Part shown: piece after piece, positions 46,799-57,355 of the stretch
Position numbering within the stretch: position 1 is the first letter of the stretch
Layout: each line of letters starts with the position of its first letter
DNA from: Billgrantia lactosivorans
Lineage (GTDB): Bacteria > Pseudomonadota > Gammaproteobacteria > Pseudomonadales > Halomonadaceae
Length of the DNA: 64,000 nucleotides
Reading direction: 5' to 3'
Assembly (NCBI RefSeq): GCF_003254665.1
Contig: NZ_QHGY01000001.1
Span: 496,001 to 560,000 of the forward strand
The notes under the pieces: generated by a model
Told to the model about the DNA's origin: nothing
Database searches by the model: none
The model's input: only the letters and a program-made list of their open reading frames with translations
Made by a program: the position numbers and the translations under genes

Positions 46799-46873
46799 CT
46801 AGCGCAACCCGAGCAGCGACAGGATAAACAGCACCACCACGATCAGGCCGATGATATAGATGATATTGCGCAT
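46799..46873 (-). CDS. 24-residue single-span membrane peptide
   Basis: ATG at 46873 and TAG at 46799 encode 24 residues, MRNIIYIIGLIVVVLFILSL to residue 20 and ending LGLR. Between the basic ends almost every residue is hydrophobic, so it is one transmembrane helix. An AAGGAG ribosome site lies 6 bases before the ATG. The length, start signal and charge flanking support a real small protein; its function is unknown. It is too short for most gene finders. It diverges from the YihY gene. Confidence 0.7.
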   Translation of the reverse strand: MRNIIYIIGLIVVVLFILSLLGLR

Positions 46874-47049
46874 ACAGCTCTCCTTGCTGTTCGATTCGGA
46901 GGAACGGCACGCCAGCCACCGGGCACCGTCAGCCCCAGTGTAGCGGACCTGAGCCAGGCATCCAGTGGAGCGGCATGCTTGTCGCCAGCGACCGGCGCGA
47001 ATACCTTAACGGGCAGGACCCCGATAACGGCACAAGGAGCGACCTTGCC

Positions 47050-47973
47050 ATGTCTCGAGATCACAGGTCGCAGTGGGCCATGGTCGTGCTGATCCCTCGC
47101 AGCGGTGCTTTTCTATGGCGAGTGCTGGCCGCCTTCCTGCGCAACCGAGGCATTCTGCTGGCGGGCGGTGTGGGCTACAACATCCTGCTCTCCATCGTGC
47201 CCCTCTTCGCCCTGCTTGCGGTACTGTTGACCCAGGTCGTCGATGAAGTCGTGTTGCTAGACGTGCTCAGCGTCCAGGCCGCCCATCTCGCGCCCGCCCA
47301 TGCCGAGGTGCTGATGGAAGCCGTGCGCACCCTGCTCGCCTCCCGCGACGTGATCGGGCTGTTCGGCATTCTCGTGCTGCTGGTATTCAGTTCCTTCGCC
47401 TTTCGCATGCTGGAAGATGCGCTGGCCATCATCTTCCATACGCCGGAGGTCCACCCCAAGCGCAGCGTCTGGGTCTCGGTGCTTTTGCCCTACCTGTTCA
47501 TGCTGGTACTGGGCGCCGGGCTCCTGGCGCTGACGCTGATGGTGGCGCTGGCCGAGGCGATCGGCAGCCTGTGGCAGGCGATAGCCGGGCGCGACATGCC
47601 GTTGGCCGGGCTCTCCGACCCCCTGCTCAACCTGTTCAGCTTCCTCGGCGTCTTCCTGCTCTTCAGCGCCATCTACAAGGTCCTGCCGGTGGTGCGAATC
47701 GCGCTGAAGAGAGCATTGGTGGGCGGTTTCGTCGCGGCGCTGCTATGGGAAGGGGTGCGTTCCCTGCTGATGTTCTATTTCCTCAACGTCTCGCTGGTGA
47801 ACGTCGTCTACGGCTCGTTCGCCACGCTGATCGTGGTCCTGCTCACCCTCGAGGTCGGCGCCATGATCGTGCTGCTCGGCGCCCAGGTGATCGCCGAGCT
47901 GGAGTACAACGCCCGCCGTGGCCTGCCGTGGTATGTCGACCCTCGGCGTGAAGCGGTGACTCATGTTGATTGA
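47050..47973 (+). CDS. YihY/BrkB family membrane protein
   Basis: 307 residues with six membrane segments. Family once annotated as RNase BN, now regarded as inner-membrane proteins of unknown or lipid-related function. Seen: LLAGGVGYNILLSIVPLFALLAVLL, FSSFAFRMLEDALAIIF, VGGFVAALLWEGVRSLLMFYF and VYGSFATLIVVLLTLEVGAMIVLLGAQV. Start 47050 has AAGGAG 11 bases upstream, preferred over an ATG at 46975. Convergent with lapA. Confidence 0.88.
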   Translation: MSRDHRSQWAMVVLIPRSGAFLWRVLAAFLRNRGILLAGGVGYNILLSIVPLFALLAVLLTQVVDEVVLLDVLSVQAAHLAPAHAEVLMEAVRTLLASRDVIGLFGILVLLVFSSFAFRMLEDALAIIFHTPEVHPKRSVWVSVLLPYLFMLVLGAGLLALTLMVALAEAIGSLWQAIAGRDMPLAGLSDPLLNLFSFLGVFLLFSAIYKVLPVVRIALKRALVGGFVAALLWEGVRSLLMFYFLNVSLVNVVYGSFATLIVVLLTLEVGAMIVLLGAQVIAELEYNARRGLPWYVDPRREAVTHVD

Positions 47974-47981
47974 GGCGGCGC

Positions 47982-48200
47982 TCAGCGACGGGAACCTCGG
48001 CCGCGCAATCGACTCAGCAAATGCAACAACGCCTTGCCGCTGACCATGCCCAGCACGTAGATCACCAGCAGCAGCAGCGCCAGCGGCAACTGCATGCTCC
48101 AGGTGAGGAAGCGCACCTCCACCAACGCGATATTCTGCACGAAGAGAATCGCGACCAGCAGCGTGACCAGGATCTTGACGGCCAGCAGTAACGTATCCAT
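47982..48200 (-). CDS. LapA/DUF1049 family membrane protein
   Basis: 72 residues with two membrane helices (residues 5-22 and 38-58) and a basic C-terminus RLRGRGSRR. LapA (YciS) of E. coli works with LapB to regulate LpxC turnover and lipopolysaccharide synthesis. Here no lapB lies nearby, so equivalence is only at family level. FVQNIALVEVRFLTWSMQLP between the helices is characteristic. Confidence 0.8.
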   Translation of the reverse strand: MDTLLLAVKILVTLLVAILFVQNIALVEVRFLTWSMQLPLALLLLVIYVLGMVSGKALLHLLSRLRGRGSRR

Positions 48201-48314
48201 GCACCCCTCCCAAAACCGTATGCCTTCAAGCTGGGTGGCGGGGCTGGCCTTGTCAACTTTTGCTAATACGCCACGCCCGACCGAAACCGGGCGCAGGGTC
48301 AGCTAGAGGGGAAA

Positions 48315-48917
48315 TCAGCCCATGGCGAACAACGCACCGGCGGCGGCGATCATCAGGCCGAGCGCCCGCACGAGGCGCTTCTCGCGCACGAGGAGGTAAT
48401 GGCCCGCCTGCCGGCCCGCATAGCCGATCGCCAGCGTGGCCAGGGTGAAGCCGGCCAGGTAGGCGAACATCGACGCCCCGGGGGGCATTTCGCTGCCGTG
48501 GGCCTGGCCGTGGAGGAGCATGAACAGCACCAGCACGCCTGCCCCGATGCCGGCCGGGACCCTGACCAGTGCGGCGACCAGCACTCCCGCCAGCAGCACC
48601 GACAGGGCGATGCCGAGTTCCACGCCCGGCAGTGCCACGCCGGCCCAGGCCAGGCCCGCCCCCAGCAGCATGCCGACCGCGGCCAGTATCGGCGCAACGC
48701 GGCCGAAGGCGTGTCCCTGGCGCAACCCCCACAGCCCGACGGCCAGCATCGCCAGCAGGTGGTCGAGTCCCAGCAGCGGGTGGGACAGGCCGGCAACAAG
48801 ACCGGCGCCATGGTCAGGCGCATGCCCCGGGTGGGCCACGGCGAGTCCGGAAAGCAGCAGCATCACCGGCACCGTCAGAAGGGCCAGTCGCGAGGATGTC
48901 GGTACGGTCGTTGTCAT
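48315..48917 (-). CDS. ureJ: HupE/UreJ nickel permease-like protein
   Basis: 200 residues, signal-like first helix then about six membrane helices. The N-terminal HPGHAPDHGAG after the first helix and HPLLGLDHLLAMLAVGLWG carry the conserved histidines of the HupE/UreJ nickel transporters. Start 48917, 47 bases after the ureG stop, so it ends the ure operon (ureDABCEFG-ureJ). Predicted to supply nickel for urease. Confidence 0.9.
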   Translation of the reverse strand: MTTTVPTSSRLALLTVPVMLLLSGLAVAHPGHAPDHGAGLVAGLSHPLLGLDHLLAMLAVGLWGLRQGHAFGRVAPILAAVGMLLGAGLAWAGVALPGVELGIALSVLLAGVLVAALVRVPAGIGAGVLVLFMLLHGQAHGSEMPPGASMFAYLAGFTLATLAIGYAGRQAGHYLLVREKRLVRALGLMIAAAGALFAMG

Positions 48918-48963
48918 GTTGGCGATCTCCTTGCCGATGAGGGAAACGGGGTTGGGGTTGGGC

Positions 48964-49602
48964 TCAGGCGCTGGCCGGCTGGGCCTGGGGCCGGCGCTCC
49001 GGTAGCATGCCGCGGTCGAGAATGAAGCGGATGATCGCCTCGAGGCCGACGCCGTCGTAGAGATTGGTGAAGACAAACGGACGCTCGCCGCGCATCTTCT
49101 TCGAGTCGCGCTCCATCACCTCGAGCGAGGCATGCACCTGCTCGGCGATGTCGATCTTGTTGATGATCAGCAGGTCCGACTTGGTGATGCCGGGCCCGCC
49201 CTTGCGCGGGATCTTGTCGCCGGCGGAAACGTCGATCACGTAGAGGGTGAGATCGGAGAGCTCGGGGCTGAAGGTGGCCGAGAGGTTGTCGCCGCCCGAC
49301 TCCACCAGCACCAGCTCGAGGCCCGGGTGGCGCCCCTGCAGCTCGTCGATGGCGGCCAGGTTCATCGAGGCGTCCTCGCGGATCGCCGTGTGCGGGCAGC
49401 CGCCGGTTTCCACGCCGAGGATGCGGTCGGCCGGCAGCGCCTCGTGGCGCAGCAGGAAGTCGGCATCCTCGCGGGTATAGATATCGTTGGTGACCACGGC
49501 GATGTCGTAATGGTCGCGCAGCGCCAGGCAGAGCTGCTTGAGCAGGGCCGTCTTGCCGGAACCCACCGGGCCGCCGACGCCGACGCGTAGGCAATCTGTC
49601 AT
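48964..49602 (-). CDS. ureG: Urease accessory GTPase UreG
   Basis: 212 residues. SIMIBI GTPase that drives nickel insertion with UreE, UreF and UreD/H. Seen: Walker [32 protein letters not shown], the nickel-binding [15 protein letters not shown] with the conserved Cys-Pro-His, and base-recognition IINKIDIAE. 9 bases after ureF. Complete. Confidence 0.97.
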   Translation of the reverse strand: MTDCLRVGVGGPVGSGKTALLKQLCLALRDHYDIAVVTNDIYTREDADFLLRHEALPADRILGVETGGCPHTAIREDASMNLAAIDELQGRHPGLELVLVESGGDNLSATFSPELSDLTLYVIDVSAGDKIPRKGGPGITKSDLLIINKIDIAEQVHASLEVMERDSKKMRGERPFVFTNLYDGVGLEAIIRFILDRGMLPERRPQAQPASA

Positions 49603-49611
49603 GTCGTTCTC

Positions 49612-50316
49612 CTAACTCCTGAAAAGCCGTGAATACTGGGTCTCGTGCAGCGCGCTGGCCAGGGCCAGGCCAGGCAGCGCCGGGCCGAGTTCGTCGTCTT
49701 CCAGCGCGAGCGCTTCATCCACCGCGGCCACCAGCGCCGGGCGCAGCCGTTCGACCAGGCGCTGGGCGGCGGTATGCCCCAGCGGCAGGGCCTTGCAGGC
49801 CACAGCCAGCTGGTTCTCGAGCCACGCCCAGGCGAAGCCGAGCATGGCCTGGCGCGGGGCGACGCCGCGCACTCGGGCGGCCCAGGCGAAGACGGTCACG
49901 TAGCCCGCCCCCATCGGCAGCGCGGACTCGCCGGCGGGAAGCAGGTCGAGGCTACCCAGCAACCGGGCCAGCGATGCGCCCAGGCGAGTATCCTCGGCGG
50001 CCAGCTCGGCGGTCTCGCGGTTGGCGGCGAGCCAACGGTCCCACTGAGCCACCGCCGCACCATCGCCGGCGGTCCAGGCCTGCTGCAGGCGCGCCAGCGC
50101 CGGCAGCTCGCAGCGCGTCGGGCCGTCCTCGAGCACGCCGGCAAGCCAGTCGCCGAGGCTCGTCTCGTCTTTTACCCAGCCCAGCTCGAAGGCGCTCTCG
50201 AGCCCCTGGGAGAAGGCGAAGGCCCCGATCGGCAGCGCCGGGCTGACCAGCTGCAGCAAGCCCAGCAGCGCCAGGTCGTCGCCCTGCGCCATCCCCTGGG
50301 TCGCCTCAATGGGCAT
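49612..50316 (-). CDS. ureF: Urease accessory protein UreF
   Basis: 234 residues from the ATG at 50316, which overlaps the ureE end by 11 bases; an alternative ATG at 50292 would give 226. UreF links UreD and UreG in the activation complex. Seen: LLQLVSPALPIGAFAFSQGLESAFELGWV, the family's N-terminal hallmark in two overlapping pieces, and VFAWAARVRGVAPRQAMLGFAW. Helical throughout. Confidence 0.93.
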   Translation of the reverse strand: MPIEATQGMAQGDDLALLGLLQLVSPALPIGAFAFSQGLESAFELGWVKDETSLGDWLAGVLEDGPTRCELPALARLQQAWTAGDGAAVAQWDRWLAANRETAELAAEDTRLGASLARLLGSLDLLPAGESALPMGAGYVTVFAWAARVRGVAPRQAMLGFAWAWLENQLAVACKALPLGHTAAQRLVERLRPALVAAVDEALALEDDELGPALPGLALASALHETQYSRLFRS

Positions 50317-50836
50317 GGTGATGGCCTTGGCCGTGGTGACTGTGATCGTGGCCGTGCGCACGGTCATGCTCGTGGTCATGCGCAGGCGAATGGCCGAGCT
50401 GGTGGTAGGCGCCCGGCTCGGGGTCGAAGGGCGCCTCGTGCCGCTCCAGGCTCGCCCCCAGCAGCTCGGCCAGCTCTTCCAGAACGTGGTCCGGCGGGAA
50501 GCGCACGTAGCCGCCCTTGGCGTCCTCGCCCAGCGCCAGCTGTACATGACGGTTTCCCAGGTGATAGGCGAGCCGCGCCAGCGGCAGACCGGTAGCCACA
50601 CGGGCCGTGACGACGGGTTCGATGGCCGCCCTGACCCGCACGATCTCGCCACCCTCGGCGCGCAGGCCCTCGCCGTCGCGCAGCACCGGGCCGCGGTCGA
50701 GGAACAGGCCCAGCTCGCGACCGGCGTCGCTCACCGCCTTGAGCCGACCGCGAATGCGCAGCTCATAGGCCAGGGTCAGGGTATCGCCGGCCTGGCGCCC
50801 CTCGATGGGGCCCAGGCGTTCGATCAGTTTCAGCAT
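50306..50836 (-). CDS. ureE: Urease nickel metallochaperone UreE
   Basis: 176 residues. N-terminal peptide-binding domain (1-75) and C-terminal metal-binding domain with RHVQLALGEDAKGGYVRFP including the conserved histidine. The last 28 residues are a histidine-rich tail with at least 11 histidines, as in Klebsiella UreE, able to store several nickel ions. Lies 162 bases after ureC; that gap shows no promoter by eye. Overlaps ureF. Confidence 0.95.
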   Translation of the reverse strand: MLKLIERLGPIEGRQAGDTLTLAYELRIRGRLKAVSDAGRELGLFLDRGPVLRDGEGLRAEGGEIVRVRAAIEPVVTARVATGLPLARLAYHLGNRHVQLALGEDAKGGYVRFPPDHVLEELAELLGASLERHEAPFDPEPGAYHQLGHSPAHDHEHDRAHGHDHSHHGQGHHHAH

Positions 50837-50998
50837 CGCTATTGCCTCGTTGAATTCAGGTCCTGGGCCAGGCCAGCGCCAGGCCGCACCCCGCCGAACC
50901 ACCTCGCGCGACCGCAGGAGTCCGACCGGAATGCCAGGGTTTCGGGCGCGTGGCGTGGTGAGCGCGGGGTTGCGAGCATGGCGCCATCCTCGAAGGCT

Positions 50999-52740
<1,742 letters not shown>

Positions 52741-52744
<4 letters not shown>

Positions 52745-53061
52745 GCGCTACCTCCTTCCAGCTTTCCCATCACGTCGCCGCGGAAACCGTAGATGTGTCG
52801 GCTGCCGGCATAGGCGATCAGCGTGACTTCACGGGTCTGGCCCGGCTCGAAGCGAATCGCCGTGCCCGCCGCCACATCGAGGCGAAAGCCACGCGCCCTG
52901 GCGCGGTCGAAGACCAGCGCCGGATTGGTTTCGGCGAAGTGATAGTGAGAGCCGACCTGGATCGGCCGGTCGCCGGTATTGGCCACCTCGATCGTGATCC
53001 GCTCACGTCCGGCGCAGAGCTCGATCTCGCCGTCCTGCAATTGGTACTCACCAGGAATCAT
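52741..53061 (-). CDS. ureB: Urease beta subunit
   Basis: 106 residues. Structural subunit. Seen: [63 protein letters not shown] in the typical order. Overlaps the ureC start by 4 bases. The 149-base gap from ureA is longer than in many clusters and shows no coding sequence. Confidence 0.97.
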
Positions 53062-53210
53062 GACGCCTCCTTAACAACGTTGCGGAAATGAGCGAGCGAC
53101 GGCCAGACAAGGCGAACAGAGGCGAGCCAGCGGAGTTGACTGGGTGCTCAATGAGCACGGCGAGCCGATGTTCAACGCGGTATGGCCGAGCGCAGCCATT
53201 TCGACCTCCG

Positions 53211-53513
53211 CTAGACGATGGGCGTGTGGACCGTGACCAGCTTGGTGCCATCGGGAAAGGTGGCCTCCACCTGCACCTCGTGCACCATTTCGGCCACTCC
53301 CTCCATGACCTCGTCGCGACCGAGAATCGCGCGCCCGTAGCTCATCAGCTCGGCCACGCTGCGACCGTCTCTCGCCCCTTCCATGATCTCGAAGCTGATC
53401 AGCGCCACGGCCTCGGGATAGTTGAGCTTGAGGCCGCGTGCCCGGCGTCGCTCGGCCAGCTGCGCGGCGGAGAACAACAGCAGCTTGTCCTTGTCTCGCG
53501 GGGTCAGTTCCAT
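53211..53513 (-). CDS. ureA: Urease gamma subunit
   Basis: 100 residues, exact family length. [40 protein letters not shown] and [14 protein letters not shown] are characteristic. ATG at 53513, 17 bases after ureD, with an AGGAGA ribosome site. Confidence 0.98.
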   Translation of the reverse strand: MELTPRDKDKLLLFSAAQLAERRRARGLKLNYPEAVALISFEIMEGARDGRSVAELMSYGRAILGRDEVMEGVAEMVHEVQVEATFPDGTKLVTVHTPIV

Positions 53514-53530
53514 GCGTGTCTCCTGGCAAG

Positions 53531-54454
53531 TCAGGTGAACCAGATTCGGGGAGGATGGGCCGGCACACCGGCAAGCCGGGGCCTCAGGCAAGCCCAGGCC
53601 TGACGGCAGATCTCCCAGGCTTCGTTACGCTCATGCCCCAGGTAGCGCAGCAGCAGCACGCCATGACGAACGGTCACCGCCCAGCGCGGGCTCGGCGGGA
53701 TCGCCCCACGCAGCGCCTCGATAGCGGCGATTTCCTCGCCAAGCCCCACGGCCCACAGGGTGGCCTGAACGCTGGCGCCGCCCTGCCCCCAGCGACCGGT
53801 GAAGCGCGGGTGCGCCGGGTCCAGCGGCTGGCGCTCCAGCCACAGCGGCTGGCCGTCGCGCAGCAGCCGAAAGCGCTGCTCGATGCGGCCCGACACGTAG
53901 GGCAGCCTGCTCGCCGGGCGGCCCAGCGCCAGCACTTCCCAGCCCAGGCAGCGAGCGTCGCCGGCCAGGCTGATCTCGGTGCCCTGCTCGCCACGGGAGC
54001 CATCGAAGGCGAGGGTCTCCTGGGGCAACCATTCGAGCAGCCCCCCCGGAGCCACCGACAGTCTGGTCCGCTGCGACCAGGCCACGCCGTGGCTGTCGGC
54101 GCGGTAGAGCTTGTTGGCCGCCGGAGTCGTGAGCAGTACCCGCGCGCCCGCTTCGGCCCGTGCCGAGATGCTCAGCGCATCGCCACTGACCAGACCACCC
54201 GGGGGATGCAGCAGGTAGACGTGGCAGGCGCCTTGACGGCCCTCCGGATAGAAGGGCCGCTGTACCCGCAGCGGGCCGCGGTGGCGAGCCTGCTGCATGC
54301 GCGTGGCACCGTCACGCACGCCGAAGCCGAGTTCGAGCGACGCCGCCCAGCGGCGCTCAACGTCGAAGCGATGGCCGGAATCCGGCGACGGCTCGGCGAA
54401 GGCGGCCGTATCGAGGGTGGCTGTCGCGAAAGAAGCTGACTCGAAATAGGTCAT
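53531..54454 (-). CDS. ureD: Urease accessory protein UreD
   Basis: 307 residues from the ATG at 54454. Scaffold of the nickel-insertion complex. Seen: [47 protein letters not shown] (in two blocks) and [12 protein letters not shown], typical of UreD. First gene of the urease unit; a sigma-54 promoter element lies 36-51 bases upstream. Confidence 0.95.
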   Translation of the reverse strand: MTYFESASFATATLDTAAFAEPSPDSGHRFDVERRWAASLELGFGVRDGATRMQQARHRGPLRVQRPFYPEGRQGACHVYLLHPPGGLVSGDALSISARAEAGARVLLTTPAANKLYRADSHGVAWSQRTRLSVAPGGLLEWLPQETLAFDGSRGEQGTEISLAGDARCLGWEVLALGRPASRLPYVSGRIEQRFRLLRDGQPLWLERQPLDPAHPRFTGRWGQGGASVQATLWAVGLGEEIAAIEALRGAIPPSPRWAVTVRHGVLLLRYLGHERNEAWEICRQAWACLRPRLAGVPAHPPRIWFT

Positions 54455-54489
54455 GGGCGGCTCGTGGAAGCATGTCTGAACAATCCTTG

Positions 54490-54505
54490 AGCAAGAGCCG
54501 TACCA
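54490..54505 (-). promoter_or_regulatory. Sigma-54 promoter of ureD
   Basis: On the minus strand TGGTAC-GGCTC-TTGCT, one base from the TGGCAC-N5-TTGCW consensus, with GG and GC exactly 10 bases apart. Predicted start near 54479, 25 bases before ureD. Confidence 0.75.
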
Positions 54506-54550
54506 GCTTGGTGAATCGCCCACACAGGCATTGGCAAACAGTGCCTTATC

Positions 54551-54585
54551 AAAAAATCGGCGAGTCGGTGATCACGGCCCGCCGA
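54551..54585 (-). terminator. Terminator of the urt operon
   Basis: On the minus strand TCGGCG (54585-54580) pairs with CGCCGA (54562-54557), followed at once by six T. Overlapping GAGTCGG/CCGACTC pairing is also possible. About 90 bases after the urtE stop and upstream of the ureD promoter, so it separates the two units. Confidence 0.65.
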
Positions 54586-54614
54586 CTCATTCTGGTGCCT
54601 CCGACCAGGGAGTA

Positions 54615-54662
54615 CGCACCTGTCCTGTGCACCTCGGGTCCTGTCGGCACCCTTCCGGTGCG
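54615..54662. promoter_or_regulatory. Two NtrC-like sites upstream of ureD
   Basis: CGCACC-TGTCC-TGTGCA (54615-54631) and GGCACC-CTTCC-GGTGCG (54646-54662), each 10 of 12 matches to TGCACC-N5-GGTGCA. They start 31 bases apart, and the nearer centre is about 120 bases from the -24 element. Layout is that of a glnA-type NtrC enhancer. Confidence 0.65.
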
Positions 54663-54675
54663 GCGCCTGCGCGCC

Positions 54676-55374
54676 CTACACCGTCAGGTGCTCCTTGATC
54701 AGCCCATCGGACAGTTCGCCGATCGCCCCCCTGGCCACCGATCGGCCACGATCCATGATCGCGAAGCGGTCGGCAAAGCGTCGTGCGAAGGGCAGTTTCT
54801 GCTCCACCAGCAGTACCGTCAGGCCATCCTCGGCGATCAGCTTGCGAATCACCTCGCCGATCAGGGTGACGATATTGGGCTGGATCCCCTCCCCCGGCTC
54901 GTCGAGGATCAGCAGGCGTGGCTCGATCACCAGCGCCCGACCGATGGCCAGCTGCTGCTGCTGGCCGCCCGAGAGATCGCCACCCCGGCGCTGCTTCATC
55001 TCATCGAGCACCGGGAAGAGTTCAAAGATGCGCTCCGGAATGGTGCGCCGACCGTCGCCGCGAGCCGCCAGGCCGGTACGCAGGTTCTCCTCCACGGTGA
55101 GCAGCGGAAAGATCTGCCGCCCCTGGGGCACGTAGCCGATCCCCAGCCGCGAACGATCCTCCACCCGCCGCCGGGTCAACTCGACATCGTCGGCATAGCG
55201 AATGCTGCCGGAGGCCACCGCCACCTCACCCATGATCGCTTTCATCAGGGTGGTCTTGCCCACCCCGTTTCGTCCCATCACGCAGGTGCACTGGCCCGAC
55301 GGCACGCTCAGGTCGAGGTCCCACAGGGTGTGGCTCTCGCCATAGAACTGATTGAGTTTGTCGATTTCGAGCAT
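54676..55374 (-). CDS. urtE: Urea ABC transporter ATP-binding protein UrtE
   Basis: 232 residues. Second ATPase of the branched-chain-amino-acid-type urea importer (LivF-like). Seen: Walker A VMGRNGVGKTTLMKAIMG, LSGGQQQQLAIGRAL, Walker B LLILDEPGEGIQPN and LLVEQK. N-terminal MLEIDKLNQFYGESHTLWD is typical of UrtE. Start overlaps the urtD stop by one base (TGATG). Confidence 0.96.
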   Translation of the reverse strand: MLEIDKLNQFYGESHTLWDLDLSVPSGQCTCVMGRNGVGKTTLMKAIMGEVAVASGSIRYADDVELTRRRVEDRSRLGIGYVPQGRQIFPLLTVEENLRTGLAARGDGRRTIPERIFELFPVLDEMKQRRGGDLSGGQQQQLAIGRALVIEPRLLILDEPGEGIQPNIVTLIGEVIRKLIAEDGLTVLLVEQKLPFARRFADRFAIMDRGRSVARGAIGELSDGLIKEHLTV

Positions 55375-56213
55375 CAAACCGCCTCCTCCTCGGCTTCGGC
55401 GCCCAGGTAGACCTCGACCACCCGCGGGTCGCACGACACCTGGTCCATGCTGCCCTCCGCCAGCACACTACCCTGATGCAGCACCGTCACCTTGCGCGCG
55501 ATGGAACGCACGAAGCCCATGTCGTGCTCCACCACCACGACCGACTGCTTGCCGGCAAGGCCGGTGAGCAATTCGGCGGTGCGCTCCATCTCCTGCTCGG
55601 TCATGCCGGCCACCGGCTCGTCCACCAGCAGAAGCCGCGGCCGCTGCATCAGCAGCATGCCGATCTCCAGCCACTGCTTCTGGCCGTGGGAGAGGATGCC
55701 CGCCGGGCGCTCACGCAGCTCGGCCAGGCCGATGGTCAGCAGCACCTCGTCGATGCGGTCGCGAATCTCGCCGTTCATGCGTGCCGTCAGCGTGGGCAGG
55801 ATGCGCTTGTCGGCGGCCATCGCCAGCTCCAGGTTCTCGAATACCGTGAGCGCCTCGAACACCGTGGGCTTCTGGAACTTGCGGCCGATGCCGAGGCTGG
55901 CGATCTGCGGCTCGTTCATGGTCAGCAGGTCGTGGCGACTGCCGAACCATACCTTGCCGCTGTCGGGTCGGGTCTTGCCGGTGATGATATCCATCATGGT
56001 GGTCTTGCCGGCGCCGTTGGGTCCGATGATGCAGCGCAGCTCGCCGTCGTCGATGGTCAGGTTCAGGTCGTTGATCGCCTTGAAGCCGTCGAAGCTGACC
56101 GTGACATCTTCGAGGTAGAGAATCGGCCCGTGGCGCACGTCGACCGGCGACTCGGCCGGCACCAGGAAATCGAAGACCCGGTCACGATTGGCCAATGAAC
56201 TCAAAATGCTCAT
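55374..56213 (-). CDS. urtD: Urea ABC transporter ATP-binding protein UrtD
   Basis: 279 residues. LivG-like ATPase with the UrtD-specific signature LSHGQKQWLEIGMLL in place of LSGGQ. Walker A IIGPNGAGKTTMMDIITG, Walker B LLLVDEPVAGMT, and a 25-residue N-terminal extension before the ABC fold. Overlaps urtC by 4 bases and urtE by one. Confidence 0.96.
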   Translation of the reverse strand: MSILSSLANRDRVFDFLVPAESPVDVRHGPILYLEDVTVSFDGFKAINDLNLTIDDGELRCIIGPNGAGKTTMMDIITGKTRPDSGKVWFGSRHDLLTMNEPQIASLGIGRKFQKPTVFEALTVFENLELAMAADKRILPTLTARMNGEIRDRIDEVLLTIGLAELRERPAGILSHGQKQWLEIGMLLMQRPRLLLVDEPVAGMTEQEMERTAELLTGLAGKQSVVVVEHDMGFVRSIARKVTVLHQGSVLAEGSMDQVSCDPRVVEVYLGAEAEEEAV

Positions 56214-57352
56214 GCCGATGCCTCCTTGCCGGAGAATGCACCCGAGCCCACGGCACGACGCCGGTATCTCAGTGCCAACAGGCCGGCGACCCCCTTGGGC
56301 AGGAAGACCGTGACCAGCACGAAGAGCCCGCCCAGGGCGAACAGCCAGGCGTCGGGCATGACACCGGTGAACACCGTCTTGGCGTAATTGACCAGTATCG
56401 CCCCGATCACCGCTCCATAGAGCGTCGCGCGGCCGCCCAGCGCCACCCACAGCACGATCTCGATGGAGAACAGCGGCGAGAATTCGCTGGGGTTGATGAT
56501 GCCGACCTGGGGCACGTAGAGTGCGCCCGCGAGCCCCGCCAGCATGGCCGAGACCGTGAACACGAACAGTTGGAAGCGCTCGACCCGATAGCCGAGGAAG
56601 CGCGTGCGCGCCTCGGCGTCGCGGGTGGCCACGCACACCCGGCCCAGCTTGCTGGTAACGATGGCCCGGCACAGCACGTAACCCAGCGCCAGGGCCACGC
56701 CGGTGGCCAGGAAGAGGCCCAGCCGGGTCTCGCTGCTGCGCAGGTTGAAGCCGAGGATCTCGCGGAAATCGGTCAGCCCGTTGTTGCCGCCGAAGCCCAT
56801 CTCGTTGCGGAAGAAGGCCAGCATCAGGGCGAAGGTGAGCGCCTGGGTGATGATCGACAGATACACCCCGGTGACCCGCGAGCGGAACGCCAGGAAGCCG
56901 AACACCAGCGCCAGTGCCCCTGGTGCCAGCAGCACCATCAGGAAGGCGAACCCGGCCATGTCGAAGCCATGCCAGTACCACGGCAGGCTGTCCCAGTTGA
57001 GGAACACCATGAAGTCGGGCAGCACCGGGTGGCCATAAACGCCACGGTCACCGATCTGGCGCATCAGGTACATGCCCATGGCATAGCCGCCCAGGGCGAA
57101 GAAGGCGCCATGGCCCAAGCTGAGGATACCGAGATAGCCCCATACCAGATCCACCGCCACCGCCAGCAGCGCATAGCTCAGGTACTTGCCGAACAAGTTA
57201 ACGGTATAAGCACTGACGTAGAGCGGGTGACCAGGCGGTACCGCCACGTGCAGCAGCGTTACCAACGCCATGGCGGCAAGCAACACGCCGAGAAAGATCA
57301 GCGTCGAGCGCTCACCGAACGGCCGCAGCAGCCAGAGTCGAGATGAATCCAT
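56210..57352 (-). CDS. urtC: Urea ABC transporter permease UrtC
   Basis: 380 residues, about nine or ten membrane segments, LivM-like. Seen: LVWGYLGILSLGHGAFFALGGYAMGMYLMR, FNLRSSETRLGLF, and GRATLYGAVIGAILVNYAKT near the C-terminus. Starts 3 bases after urtB. Inner membrane. Confidence 0.95.
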   Translation of the reverse strand: MDSSRLWLLRPFGERSTLIFLGVLLAAMALVTLLHVAVPPGHPLYVSAYTVNLFGKYLSYALLAVAVDLVWGYLGILSLGHGAFFALGGYAMGMYLMRQIGDRGVYGHPVLPDFMVFLNWDSLPWYWHGFDMAGFAFLMVLLAPGALALVFGFLAFRSRVTGVYLSIITQALTFALMLAFFRNEMGFGGNNGLTDFREILGFNLRSSETRLGLFLATGVALALGYVLCRAIVTSKLGRVCVATRDAEARTRFLGYRVERFQLFVFTVSAMLAGLAGALYVPQVGIINPSEFSPLFSIEIVLWVALGGRATLYGAVIGAILVNYAKTVFTGVMPDAWLFALGGLFVLVTVFLPKGVAGLLALRYRRRAVGSGAFSGKEASA

Positions 57353-57355
57353 GGA

